Numbered from the stretch's first letter, positions 8,435-17,333 are shown. The stretch: DNA of 64,000 nt from Paucisalibacillus globulus (GCF_900184735.1 NZ_LT855386.1:580988-644987), one strand, 5' to 3'. The notes: generated by a model from the letters alone, not told the origin. Numbers and translations are program-made.

Positions 8435-9661
8435 TTATGGCGTATAATCAACGTTTTCACTATACGTGTTTCCAGCGTTCCATATTAGATACTCATTTAT
8501 TCCATTATCTTGCAATGCTCGAATCTGTGCTTCCACTTCTTCTTTTCCGTATTGTGTAACTGGAATACCAGTTCCATTGTAAATCCATGGTGCTTCAAAA
8601 TCCTGTATCCAAGGTCTTGATACTGGTGGATTTTCGAGTTTTGAAAGTACTTCATTTTCTACTTTTGCATATTCATCTGTTAAACGGTAAGGTTCCGTAT
8701 CAGGAAATGGAATGCCAAAATAGTTATTGGACCAATGACTAGGATAAATCATGGAAGAAATAACATCCACATTTTCAGATATCTTCGAGAAGTTTTGGCC
8801 TATTCCTGGTGCTTCCGGAATAGTTGCAGAATAACCAAAAATATCAACCGCAACATCAACATCATAGGGTTCTAACTCTTGCTTGGCATAGGCAACAAAA
8901 TCAGTAACTGCTTGAACACGTTGTTGAACATCGTCTGTATCATCATCAGCATATTCCCCTTTTGAATAGCCTAATTCCTCGTCACGATGCTCGAATCCCT
9001 CTGGGAATCTAACATAATCAAACTGAATTTCTTGGAAACCTAATTCAGCTGCCATTTTAGCAAGTTCTACATTATATTCCCAGACTTCCTGTTCAAACGG
9101 ATTCACAAAAGCTTCTCCACGGTTATTTTTCCAAACGGATCCATTTTCAGTAAAGGAAAGTTCAGGGCGTTTCTCAGCAAGAACACTATCTTTAAATACA
9201 ACAATTCTTGCTATTGGGTAAATTTCATTTTCTTCAAGGGTCTTCATCATCTCTTGAATATTTTTAATATAATTTTGTCCGAGGTCTGAATAAGGTGAAC
9301 CTTCTTCTGGTATAAAGGTTAAATATCCAAAATCATCCTTAATATCAATTACCATCGAATTCAGATCAGTATTATTCACTAAGTCTACTAAAGATTCAAA
9401 TCGACTGCCGCCAGCAGAATGTCCTGTCACGTAAATCCCACGTACAGCATCTGGATATTCAAAATGATAACCTGAGTCGAAAACAAATCGATTTAAATTT
9501 GTATTTTCTTCAATTAATTGAATCGAAGTTTGCCTTTCAATATGAAAAGAAGCAAACAATTCTTCATCCCCACTACTTTTAGTTGGCATTGCAAACGGAA
9601 GTATAATAACGAGTAGGAGAACAATTGGTATCATGATTCTCTTAAGTTGTTTATTATGCAT
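8435..9661 (-). CDS. Membrane-anchored DUF4015 putative glycoside hydrolase
   Basis: A 408-residue protein with a basic N-terminus and one hydrophobic segment (about residues 10-25) that acts as signal or anchor, so the body is extracytoplasmic. The body shows the TIM-barrel DUF4015/COG1306 hallmarks: RGIYVTGHSAG at the first strand, MVIDIKDDFGYLTF, ARIVVFKD, EIQFDYVRFPEG, VDIFGYSA, SSMIYPSHW and a C-terminal EYLIWNAGNTYS. Members are annotated as putative glycoside hydrolases and the substrate is unknown; the acidic residues on these strands are plausible catalytic ones. It is monocistronic with a terminator on each side. Confidence 0.82.
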   Translation of the reverse strand: MHNKQLKRIMIPIVLLLVIILPFAMPTKSSGDEELFASFHIERQTSIQLIEENTNLNRFVFDSGYHFEYPDAVRGIYVTGHSAGGSRFESLVDLVNNTDLNSMVIDIKDDFGYLTFIPEEGSPYSDLGQNYIKNIQEMMKTLEENEIYPIARIVVFKDSVLAEKRPELSFTENGSVWKNNRGEAFVNPFEQEVWEYNVELAKMAAELGFQEIQFDYVRFPEGFEHRDEELGYSKGEYADDDTDDVQQRVQAVTDFVAYAKQELEPYDVDVAVDIFGYSATIPEAPGIGQNFSKISENVDVISSMIYPSHWSNNYFGIPFPDTEPYRLTDEYAKVENEVLSKLENPPVSRPWIQDFEAPWIYNGTGIPVTQYGKEEVEAQIRALQDNGINEYLIWNAGNTYSENVDYTP

Positions 9662-9905
9662 TCTATCAATCTCCTAAACTAAAGTATTAAGATTGCCCCC
9701 GGGAAGTTGACATGAACAACTTTACGTTTGCAACACTTTATTATTCATTATAGAACAGAACCGCTAGATTTTGAATGGTATTTACTAGATTTTTGTCATT
9801 TTTATAGAAAGATTGTCGATTGTACCAACTTCCACCTTCTAAATCATATTAAAACAAAACAAAATTATGCTCTAAAAACCGTTTGAAGTATGGTTTCCTA
9901 ACAAT

Positions 9906-9944
9906 AAAGGGCACATGAGTTATTAAACTCACGTGCCCTTTAAT
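9906..9944. terminator. Terminator at the end of the oxidase operon
   Basis: AAAGGGCACATGAGTT / AACTCACGTGCCCTTT hairpin (one mismatch in a 16-bp stem) with T-rich flank. It closes the leftward heme-copper operon. The 300-base spacer 9662-9961 otherwise holds only AT-rich DNA, presumably the promoter of the DUF4015 gene. Confidence 0.8.
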
Positions 9945-9961
9945 TTTTCTACATTTAATTA

Positions 9962-10522
9962 TCATTCTTCTATGCGCCTACGGTCAATAAACACATATTG
10001 CAACACATATACAATCATTGAAGCCGTAATAAAGATGAAGCCCCATCCTAGAGTTTTCTGCTGCGTTATTAGATAGTTATTACATAATTGAATAGGAGAA
10101 TCTAGATAAAGCCAGCCCATCAAGGCAAACATAGATAGGTAGTTCAAATAGATAAAAATTTGTCCAACATCTCTTATTTTTGCCCAGCTATCAGCTAATA
10201 ATAGGCCCACTAAAGGTAAACTAATAAATTTGAATACTTCATATTGTGGTAGTGTTAGTGCTTCATCCAACGTTCTCGGAAGCATCCAATACATGGTAAT
10301 AGCAACAATTAATATCATTCCCGGAACTCCATTTTCGTTGATAGCATGAAAGACTTTTGGTGCCTTATAAACAATGTATTTACCTAGAAACCACCCGACT
10401 ACCATTAACAAGGGTAATTGGATAAGCATATGGATAATCATGATGGACTCCATATAACTACGGATTGGAGGGATTATTAATATTAAGTATAGTAAGGCCC
10501 CTATATATAAAGGTTTTCTCAT
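9962..10522 (-). CDS. Multi-pass membrane protein of the heme-copper operon, unknown
   Basis: A 186-residue hydrophobic protein with about five predicted helices (roughly residues 5-20, 27-47, 67-83, 95-110 and 150-175) and a basic C-terminus (DRRRIEE). I recognise no cofactor motif and no named family. It starts 4 bases after the SCO gene with GGAGGG upstream, so it is the fourth gene of the CuA/heme-copper operon. By position it may be an accessory or assembly subunit, but sequence alone does not show this. A single His pair (FHAI, IHML) could be heme ligands, which is speculation. Confidence 0.7.
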   Translation of the reverse strand: MRKPLYIGALLYLILIIPPIRSYMESIMIIHMLIQLPLLMVVGWFLGKYIVYKAPKVFHAINENGVPGMILIVAITMYWMLPRTLDEALTLPQYEVFKFISLPLVGLLLADSWAKIRDVGQIFIYLNYLSMFALMGWLYLDSPIQLCNNYLITQQKTLGWGFIFITASMIVYVLQYVFIDRRRIEE

Positions 10523-10526
10523 ATAA

Positions 10527-11159
10527 CTATCCCTCCATATTATTTTGAATCACCTCAACAACTTTATGAGCCGCTTCTTCTGGTTGTTGAAAGTCTAATA
10601 TGTCCAGTAATTCCCCATCTGTTCCTACGAAATAGAAAGCTGAATTATGAGTAAAGCCACCACTTCCATCAGGTATTACGATGACACCGAATTCATCTAA
10701 CAAAGCTGTCAATTCAACTTCATCCATAATCCTAGCCATCCTCCAAGTATCACCATCACTATTAAATAATGCTTGATACTTTTCTAATGTAGCCGGATCA
10801 TCTCGTTTTGGGTCGAAACTTATACTCAAGAATATGATTTCTTTTCCTAATAGTTCAGCAGGTATACGTTCATAAACCTTAGCAAGATTCATCTCTAACT
10901 TTGGACATACATCTGTACAAGCAGTGTATATAAAGGTCAGGAGGACATATTTCCCCTGAAACATGGTGAAAGGATAGGTTCTCTCCTTGCTATCTTCTAA
11001 GGTGACATTTGGAAAAAGGGGCTTCTCCTCCATTAACCTGTACACTCTTGCGCTCTCAGCTGTAAATGCCTGAAACCCATTCGTTCCAATAAAAAATAAA
11101 ATAAAACTTATAACCAAGCTAAAACAGATTAGTAACAGATTATGCAGTCTTTTGTTCAT
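10527..11159 (-). CDS. SCO1/SenC family copper chaperone
   Basis: Membrane-anchored thioredoxin-fold protein that matures the CuA centre of cytochrome oxidases and CuA-containing NO reductases. An N-terminal anchor (about residues 7-24) is followed by the SCO copper motif TACTDVCP (C81 and C85) and the conserved distal histidine in FTHNSAFYFVG. The length of 210 residues is normal. It overlaps the 3' end of the subunit I gene by 20 bases and precedes the unknown membrane protein by 4 bases, so the four genes form one operon. The nearby CuA subunit II is its likely client. Confidence 0.92.
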   Translation of the reverse strand: MNKRLHNLLLICFSLVISFILFFIGTNGFQAFTAESARVYRLMEEKPLFPNVTLEDSKERTYPFTMFQGKYVLLTFIYTACTDVCPKLEMNLAKVYERIPAELLGKEIIFLSISFDPKRDDPATLEKYQALFNSDGDTWRMARIMDEVELTALLDEFGVIVIPDGSGGFTHNSAFYFVGTDGELLDILDFQQPEEAAHKVVEVIQNNMEG

Positions 11160-12621
11160 ATTTATCGCTTCCTAGTTTTCCTCTATTCTTCATATAACGC
11201 ACGAAATGGATAATGAAAATAGTAGTGGCAATAACTAGAAATACACCGGCAATTGCACCGAATACAGCTGGAGTCATCCAACCTGGATAATGAATCGCCC
11301 ATCGTCTAGGGGTGCTTAGAGCCCCTGAGACTAGGAACTGAACACTAATAGAAATCATTGCGAGCGCATAACACCATAAAGCAATCCTATCAATCTTAGA
11401 TTCTTTAACCGTACTATCTACTTTTGCTAAATAATACATAAAGGAGAATAACATGACTACTGCGCCAAGTCCCATATACATGTGAAAATGTCCAGGTACC
11501 CATTTCGTATTATGCATGACATGGTTGACAACGATTGTAGCATCTACAATAGCCGGAACGACACCAACAGTCCAACCGAACATAGACAGAAATGCTAACC
11601 CAGATCCCATATCCCATTTAATTCCTGATTTGTGCACAATCATTAACGCTCCATATGCTGTTACAACTAACACCGGTAAACCATTCGCATAAGATAAAGC
11701 CTGTCCCATAATTAGCATCCATTTTGGCATAGCAAAATCCATTAACATATGATGAGTATAGATAACTAACGTAAATGCTGTTGACATTGTCCACGCAATG
11801 AGGAAGACTCTATTCACTACCCATTTACGATTGGTATATTTCGGTAATAATTCGTACACTACAATAACAGCCATATAGATTATTGCATTAGCAAATATAT
11901 GTCCAAAAGCATACGTTAAGTTTTTAGCTAGCATCGGATCAAACGTGAATGATGGGTTGATTACATTAATAATATTCATAATGAGAACTGCTGCTCCTGC
12001 TAGGATTGCAGTTGTATTCACTATTGTTACCATGGTACTAGCAACAACGGCTTTTGGCGGTGCATCTTCTTCTTTCTTCTTACCAGAGATAACATCCCAC
12101 CCTAGACCTTTGCCAAGACTTCCATATTTTTTAATAATTGCTCTTCCTGTATCCATATATAAAAGCAAGAATCCCGTACCTAGAATTAACATTCCAAATA
12201 AATATAATAGTGCCCCAATAGTACCCCAAGCGCTAGCAGATATAGTAGGTAATGGATATAAGAACGTCCATGCACCAGCAAATTCAAATGAAAATACACC
12301 AATAACTACTAAGATCACTCCAATAATAACTAATCCTAAAAACCAATTAAATATGCTTCTTGAAAGTTCAACATATTGGTTCAAGAAATACCACATTACT
12401 CCTGCTGCTGCTAGTGCTGCTGCACCAATCATCCCAGTTCCATGGATTGTTAAGAATTGGTAGAACATAGCATCTGGCACGTCAATTACTCCACCTTGTG
12501 CAAGAAGCATTAATATCCCGAATATCATCATAACAGCAATGATTACGCCACCAATTGTTAAAGAAGTTGCTACTGTCTTATTAGTTGACTTCAAATTATT
12601 CATTCCAACAAAAGCACCCAT
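11140..12621 (-). CDS. Heme-copper oxidase-family subunit I with Asn for Tyr
   Basis: A 493-residue protein with about 12 membrane helices. Seen directly: low-spin heme ligand H60 (TIHGTGM), CuB ligand H241 in GHIFAN, CuB ligands H290-H291 (YTHHM), and heme ligands H378 and H380 (HNTKWVPGHFHMY). The WVPGHFH context is like B-type (ba3) enzymes. O2-reducing A and B types have H-x3-Y here, with the Tyr cross-linked to the His; this protein has N245. cNOR/qNOR enzymes have H-x3-E, so it is neither. Alternative NO reductases with a CuA subunit and a replaced Tyr are known (CuANOR and related families). I infer a non-canonical oxidase or NO reductase. The start has AAAGGAG upstream. Confidence 0.85.
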   Translation of the reverse strand: MGAFVGMNNLKSTNKTVATSLTIGGVIIAVMMIFGILMLLAQGGVIDVPDAMFYQFLTIHGTGMIGAAALAAAGVMWYFLNQYVELSRSIFNWFLGLVIIGVILVVIGVFSFEFAGAWTFLYPLPTISASAWGTIGALLYLFGMLILGTGFLLLYMDTGRAIIKKYGSLGKGLGWDVISGKKKEEDAPPKAVVASTMVTIVNTTAILAGAAVLIMNIINVINPSFTFDPMLAKNLTYAFGHIFANAIIYMAVIVVYELLPKYTNRKWVVNRVFLIAWTMSTAFTLVIYTHHMLMDFAMPKWMLIMGQALSYANGLPVLVVTAYGALMIVHKSGIKWDMGSGLAFLSMFGWTVGVVPAIVDATIVVNHVMHNTKWVPGHFHMYMGLGAVVMLFSFMYYLAKVDSTVKESKIDRIALWCYALAMISISVQFLVSGALSTPRRWAIHYPGWMTPAVFGAIAGVFLVIATTIFIIHFVRYMKNRGKLGSDKYEQKTA

Positions 12622-12638
12622 TTTTGACGCTCCTTTCG

Positions 12639-13163
12639 TTATTCTGTAACCGTGATTTCAGTTACCATATAATGATGCGCGGTTCCACAATATTCTAAGC
12701 AAAGTATTTTGTATGTACCAGGCTTTGTAAACGTAATGTATACATTGTTCGTATACTCTGGCATTGCCTGTGTTTGAGCGATGATTGTCAAATCCTCATC
12801 ATATATGCCAAATCCATGGTTAACATCTTTACTAGTAACATGAAATTCAACTGGTTCCCCCACCTTAAATTCCGTCTCACTCATAAGCCAACCAAATTGA
12901 ACTGCCTCTACATCTACAATCGTTGGATCTTGAGCTTCCCCATAAATTGGTAAGTCATAAGGTAATTCACGTAATGTGTAAATACAAACCACCAATAATA
13001 TGGTAACTAAAGTTGTCGCATAGAAAATTCTTGCTTTATACCATTTTTTCTTAATGTGCTCATAGTCACTCTTAACCCTTGACTTCCATGCTACTACTCC
13101 AAAAACAATGAAAACTAGTGACATAAAAACTAGGCTTGTAACCCAGGCTGCTGTTTGAACCAT
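12639..13163 (-). CDS. CuA subunit II of heme-copper enzyme
   Basis: Electron-entry subunit. Two N-terminal hydrophobic segments (about residues 5-25 and 45-65) are followed by an external cupredoxin domain. All CuA ligands are visible: H116 (VNHGFGIY), C155 and C159 in CLEYCGTAHHYM, H163 and M166, with the acidic residue between the cysteines that bridges in the family. It is short (174 residues), like ba3-type subunit II, and has no fused cytochrome c. It starts the operon and lies 17 bases upstream of subunit I. A probable FNR-controlled promoter lies upstream. Confidence 0.92.
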   Translation of the reverse strand: MVQTAAWVTSLVFMSLVFIVFGVVAWKSRVKSDYEHIKKKWYKARIFYATTLVTILLVVCIYTLRELPYDLPIYGEAQDPTIVDVEAVQFGWLMSETEFKVGEPVEFHVTSKDVNHGFGIYDEDLTIIAQTQAMPEYTNNVYITFTKPGTYKILCLEYCGTAHHYMVTEITVTE

Positions 13164-13206
13164 TTTTATACCCTCCCTATTTTAGAAGATTACTTTTTCT
13201 GCCCTA

Positions 13207-13249
13207 ATCATATCTACATACACAATACAAACCTGTGAGAAAAGTCACA
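13207..13249 (-). promoter_or_regulatory. FNR-type operator and leftward -10 of oxidase operon
   Basis: TGTGAGAAAAGTCACA (13234-13249) is an exact match to the Bacillus Fnr consensus TGTGA-N6-TCACA. On the minus strand a -10-like TATGAT lies at 13212-13207. This would put the start point near 13200, with the palindrome centred at -41.5, the classic position for FNR activation. No good -35 is present, which also fits activation. The site lies in the divergent spacer, so it could also affect the PQQ dehydrogenase gene (centre about -46 to -50 from its possible start points). The match is seen; the function is inferred. Confidence 0.72.
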
Positions 13250-13351
13250 ATGAAAATAAAAAATTAGGGATTTTTAACTATAAAAGATTAATTTGTAATT
13301 ATACGGGCAAATTACAGAAGAACTGTTATATCTTAAGAAAGGAGTATGAAA

Positions 13352-15604
13352 ATGGATAAACAAATGTGGATTGTAATTGCTGCTGTTGCACTCTTAACAG
13401 TAGTAGGATTCTTTGCTTTTCAAAATATGGCAGAAGATGATACCACAGAACCTCCAGCTGAAGAGAATCTGGCTGAGGATGAAAAAGCAGCTGAAAATGA
13501 AGAGTCTGAATCTACCCAAACACCAAAAGAAGACCACACTGCTGTTCAACACTCAGAATATCAAGGTGAGATAGCACCAGAATTTTCTTCAGAAGACTTA
13601 CTTAAACCACCAAGTACAAATTGGATTACACATGGTGGAGACATGTACAATCGTAGATACTCCACATTAGAAAAAATCAATACTTCTAATGTAGCTGATC
13701 TAAAGCTTGAGTGGGTTACTAGTTTAGGTTCTGGCTTAGAGTTTAAATACTCTGCTGAGGCAACTCCACTTGTATATGATGGCATTATGTTTAATATTAC
13801 GGGTGCTGATGTTGTACAAGCGATGGATGCTACAACTGGAGAGATTATTTGGGAATATGTCCCGCAATTAGCAGACGGCCTAGACACTGCATGTTGTGGA
13901 TGGATTAGCCGTGGTGTAGGACTTGGAGATGGGAAAGTGTATGTAGGTCTCCTTGATTCAAGACTAGTTGCTCTAGACCAAAAAACAGGAAAAGTTGTAT
14001 GGGAAACAACAGTCGATGATTGGGAAAAAGGTTACACGATTACCGCAGCTCCTCTCTATCATGATGATAAAGTATATATCGGTGTTGCGGGTGGTGAATA
14101 TGGTATTCGTGGCTATCTGGCAGCGTATGATGCAGATATGGGACGGGAAATATGGCGTACATATACAGTCCCTGGTCCAGGTGAAGTGGGTCACGATACA
14201 TGGCCTCAGGAAACGGATGCATGGCTTAAGGGCGGTGCGCCAATCTGGCAAACACCAGCCATTGATCCAGAATTAAATATGATCTACTTATCAACAGGTA
14301 ATCCATCACCAGATTTCGATGGAAGTCAACGTGAAGGTGATAATCTATTCTCTGCTTCCATCTTGGCATTAGATTTAACTACAGGTGAGTATAAATGGCA
14401 TTTCCAAGAAGTGAAACATGATATATGGGATATGGATGCTCCTAACCCAGTTATACTATTTGATGTTGAAATGGATGGAGAGACACGAAAAGGACTTGGA
14501 CAGGCAGGTAAAACTGGATGGGTTTATTTACTGGATAGATCGAATGGTGAACCACTTGTTGGAATTGAGGACAAACCGGTTCCACAGGATGAAAGACAAA
14601 AAACAGCAGAAACCCAACCATACCCTGTTGGGGATAGTTTTGTACCTCAATCTATAACCGAAGAAATGCTTAAAGAAGATCTTGGTGAAGACTTTGAATA
14701 CCAGGTTGCAGACATATTTACACCTTTCTGGGATGAACCAGTAACAATTACTCCTTCACCACAAGGTGGTGCCAACTGGCCACCATCAGCGTATAACCCA
14801 GAAACAGAGTTATTTTATGTATTAGGAAACTGGACTTACTTTGCATTTGCACATTATGAGGGCGATGAAGCAAATGAATATAAAGAAGGACAGAACTGGA
14901 TAGGTAGTGTTATGCAGCCAATTCAAAATGCGCCGAACCGAGGAACCGTCACCGCAATTGATGTAAAAACAAATAAAATAGTTTGGCAAAAACAATGGGA
15001 TGACCTTGCTTATAGTGGCGTTCTAACAACTAGTGGGGACCTCGTATTTGTGGGTCATAATGATGGAAGAATCATTGCATATGATGCAACAAATGGTGAA
15101 CAGCTTTGGGAATTCATGACCGATGCTGGTGCAAATGCTCCACCAATGACATATGAAGTGGATGGAAAACAATATATATCCATCTTCTCTGGAGGAAACT
15201 CCCTTGCTGGTACACAACATGGTGATAAGATTTACACCTTCTCCTTAGAAGGACAATATGCTACATTAGAAGATGTTCCAGATGATGGAATAAATTCATC
15301 ACCATTCTTTAAAGATACCGATAATGAGAACGGCCAAGGACAAACAGAAGCTCCTGAGGGTGACGCAGTTGTTCAAGAAGGCTTGAAGATTTATGAAAAC
15401 AACTGTCTAGCTTGTCATGGTGCAGAAGGGGTTGGAGGTCACAACGGACCGAAGCTTAACAATCTCGACTGGACGAAAGAAGAATTAATAGCACAAGTTA
15501 AGAACGGTAGCGGAAATATGCCTCCATTCGAAGGAAGCTTGTCTGAAGAGGAAATAAATGCCGTAGTAGAATATTTAGAATCACTCATCAACAAGGATAA
15601 GTAA
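13352..15604 (+). CDS. PQQ-dependent alcohol dehydrogenase fused to cytochrome c
   Basis: An N-terminal membrane anchor (about residues 6-24) and an acidic Pro/Glu linker (30-70) precede a beta-propeller quinoprotein domain (about 85-640). PQQ-enzyme marks are the adjacent cysteines C181-C182 (TACCGWISRG), GGEYGIRGY with the metal-binding Glu, GNPSPDF with Asn, and the catalytic-Asp region DIWDMDAPN (from D357). A C-terminal class I cytochrome c has CLACH (685-689) and a distal Met in NMPPFEG. It would oxidise an alcohol outside the membrane and pass electrons through its own heme. I chose ATG 13352, not 13346, from the AAGGAG spacing. It diverges from the oxidase operon. Confidence 0.9.
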   Translation: MDKQMWIVIAAVALLTVVGFFAFQNMAEDDTTEPPAEENLAEDEKAAENEESESTQTPKEDHTAVQHSEYQGEIAPEFSSEDLLKPPSTNWITHGGDMYNRRYSTLEKINTSNVADLKLEWVTSLGSGLEFKYSAEATPLVYDGIMFNITGADVVQAMDATTGEIIWEYVPQLADGLDTACCGWISRGVGLGDGKVYVGLLDSRLVALDQKTGKVVWETTVDDWEKGYTITAAPLYHDDKVYIGVAGGEYGIRGYLAAYDADMGREIWRTYTVPGPGEVGHDTWPQETDAWLKGGAPIWQTPAIDPELNMIYLSTGNPSPDFDGSQREGDNLFSASILALDLTTGEYKWHFQEVKHDIWDMDAPNPVILFDVEMDGETRKGLGQAGKTGWVYLLDRSNGEPLVGIEDKPVPQDERQKTAETQPYPVGDSFVPQSITEEMLKEDLGEDFEYQVADIFTPFWDEPVTITPSPQGGANWPPSAYNPETELFYVLGNWTYFAFAHYEGDEANEYKEGQNWIGSVMQPIQNAPNRGTVTAIDVKTNKIVWQKQWDDLAYSGVLTTSGDLVFVGHNDGRIIAYDATNGEQLWEFMTDAGANAPPMTYEVDGKQYISIFSGGNSLAGTQHGDKIYTFSLEGQYATLEDVPDDGINSSPFFKDTDNENGQGQTEAPEGDAVVQEGLKIYENNCLACHGAEGVGGHNGPKLNNLDWTKEELIAQVKNGSGNMPPFEGSLSEEEINAVVEYLESLINKDK

Positions 15605-15615
15605 GTTAACATGCC

Positions 15616-15656
15616 AAAAGAGGTAATTGCACACCCAGTACAATTACCTCTTTTTC
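15616..15656. terminator. Bidirectional terminator between convergent PQQ genes
   Basis: AAAAGAGGTAATTG / CAATTACCTCTTTTT hairpin with a 12-base loop and T-runs on both strands, between the convergent dehydrogenase genes. Confidence 0.85.
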
Positions 15657-15658
15657 AA

Positions 15659-16804
15659 TTAGTTAGCGGATGTTTTTTCCACTAATGGGATATGAATCAA
15701 GCGATCATCTTTATCCGTTGGTTCTCCGCGACTGTCATGATTACTTGTTACAACATATAACGCATCGTCTTCTATGAATACGTCACGCATTCTTCCAGCT
15801 TCATCATAGAAATCTGCCACTGTCTCTGTAGCTATGTCATAAGTAAAGATCTTCTTACCAGCCAAGGAAGCAATGTATAGTTTACCATCACTGAATCCGA
15901 CCCCTGAAGGTGCCCATGTAGTTTCACCGGAATGAATTAAAGGAGATTCCATTCCCTCAGCCTCTTCATCTCCTTGAATCTCTGGCCAGCCATAATTCTT
16001 ACCCGATTTAATTAGGTTAATTTCATCATGCCCATCTTCACCATGTTCTGAAGAGTACATATTTCCATCATTGTCCCAAGTAAATCCTTGAGCATTCCTG
16101 TGTCCGTACGAGAATACATACGAATCTTCAAAAGGATTGTCAGATGGGATGTCACCGTTAAGTTCCATACGTAAAATTTTACCCGCTAAACTATTTAAAT
16201 CCTGTGCCAAGTCATTTTTTCCAACATCACCAGTAGCAACATAAAGTTTCTCATCCGGCCCAATTGCAATTCTACCACCAGTATCTTTTTCCCCTCCAGG
16301 GATATTATCAAAAATAACCTCTTGTTCCTTCCATGTAGAACCATCTAATACTAGTGACACAATGCGGTTCACAATTTCACCGTCTTTATCATACGTATGA
16401 TAAGCAAATGCTTCATTAGATTCTTCAAAATTTGGCGCTAAAGCAAACCCAAGAAATCCCGCTTCTCCTTTATGGAAGATCTCTTCAGATAAATCTACAT
16501 CCTGTACATCTACTATGCCAAAGTCACCATCAATTTCTACTACAGTTCCATCGCGTTGACTTAAATAGAATGTACCTCCTGTTTTGTTAATCGTCCAAGG
16601 AATAAAAAGCTTATTAGCATTAATATTGCCATCATCTGTTGCGGTAACCTCGATTGATTCCTCGAAGACTTGAACTGCCTCTGGATCATTTTTTTGTTCC
16701 TGATTGGCTTCATTCTCTTTTGAATCATCACCATTTACGAATAGGAATACAAGTGCGGCAACTAAGAGTACTCCTATCAAACTAATAAAACCATATTTTT
16801 TCAA
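15659..16804 (-). CDS. PQQ-dependent sugar dehydrogenase (GSDH family)
   Basis: A secreted or membrane-anchored six-bladed propeller of the glucose/sorbosone dehydrogenase family. An N-terminal hydrophobic segment (about residues 6-22) and an acidic linker precede the domain. Family motifs include GEAGFLGFALAPNF, GGRIAIGPDEKLYVATGD, SLAGKILRMELNG, YGHRNAQGFTWD, SSEHGEDGHDEINLI and NYGWPEI. These bind PQQ and calcium and include the catalytic His of GHRNAQG. I prefer TTG at 16804 because GTG at 16813 lies inside the GAGGTGA ribosome site. It converges on the PQQ alcohol dehydrogenase. No PQQ biosynthesis genes are in the window. Confidence 0.88.
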   Translation of the reverse strand: MKKYGFISLIGVLLVAALVFLFVNGDDSKENEANQEQKNDPEAVQVFEESIEVTATDDGNINANKLFIPWTINKTGGTFYLSQRDGTVVEIDGDFGIVDVQDVDLSEEIFHKGEAGFLGFALAPNFEESNEAFAYHTYDKDGEIVNRIVSLVLDGSTWKEQEVIFDNIPGGEKDTGGRIAIGPDEKLYVATGDVGKNDLAQDLNSLAGKILRMELNGDIPSDNPFEDSYVFSYGHRNAQGFTWDNDGNMYSSEHGEDGHDEINLIKSGKNYGWPEIQGDEEAEGMESPLIHSGETTWAPSGVGFSDGKLYIASLAGKKIFTYDIATETVADFYDEAGRMRDVFIEDDALYVVTSNHDSRGEPTDKDDRLIHIPLVEKTSAN

Positions 16805-16996
16805 ATCTTTCACCTCTTAATTTTTTTCTTCGTTTAAAAGACGAAGTAATATATATAAGGTATTATTTCCAAAATTTTGTAGCTTATACATATTTTCATA
16901 GAATGAATAGTATTTTCACAGAATTGAAGACTTAGATAAATCATTTTTATCCAAATGAAACTGAGGTATGTTATCCATTTCTACTTATTGATCCAC

Positions 16997-17034
16997 AAAA
17001 AAATAGAGCTATACACATGTACAGCTCTATTTTC
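16997..17034. terminator. Terminator after DUF378 gene
   Basis: AAAATAGAGCT / AGCTCTATTTT hairpin with a 12-base loop, next to the leftward DUF378 stop; T/A runs on both sides. Confidence 0.8.
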
Positions 17035-17036
17035 TA

Positions 17037-17333
17037 CTATAGATCGTTGTCCTCTTTCTTAATTCTAGAAAAGTCTTCTTCCTCCGCAAACTCAGTACCA
17101 TAATTTAATCTGCCTGTTGCTGCTGTATCATTATGTTCTCTTGCTGGTTCAAATAAATATGGAATACTTAATAATCCAGCTAGTCCAACTAATGAATAGA
17201 CAATTCTAGAAAGTAAAGCATCTTGGCCACCAAAAAGCGTTGCAACCAAATCAAAATCAAAAAGTCCAATTAGTCCCCAGTTTATTGCGCCAATTATTAC
17301 TAAAGTTAAAGCTATTCTCTTTAATGTGTCCAT
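17037..17333 (-). CDS. DUF378 family small membrane protein (YuzA-like)
   Basis: A 98-residue protein with two membrane helices (about residues 5-22 and 42-60) separated by the signature INWGLIGLFDFDLVATLFGG of DUF378. The C-terminus is hydrophilic and acidic. The function is unknown. The second in-frame ATG (17333) is preferred because the GAGGTG site lies 8 bases from it but only 2 from the first ATG. It stands between the PQQ sugar dehydrogenase and the catalase and is transcribed alone. Confidence 0.88.
   Translation of the reverse strand: MDTLKRIALTLVIIGAINWGLIGLFDFDLVATLFGGQDALLSRIVYSLVGLAGLLSIPYLFEPAREHNDTAATGRLNYGTEFAEEEDFSRIKKEDNDL

Noticed and set aside
11945-12463. 172-codon plus-strand ORF
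   Set aside because: Antisense shadow of the heme-copper subunit I gene.
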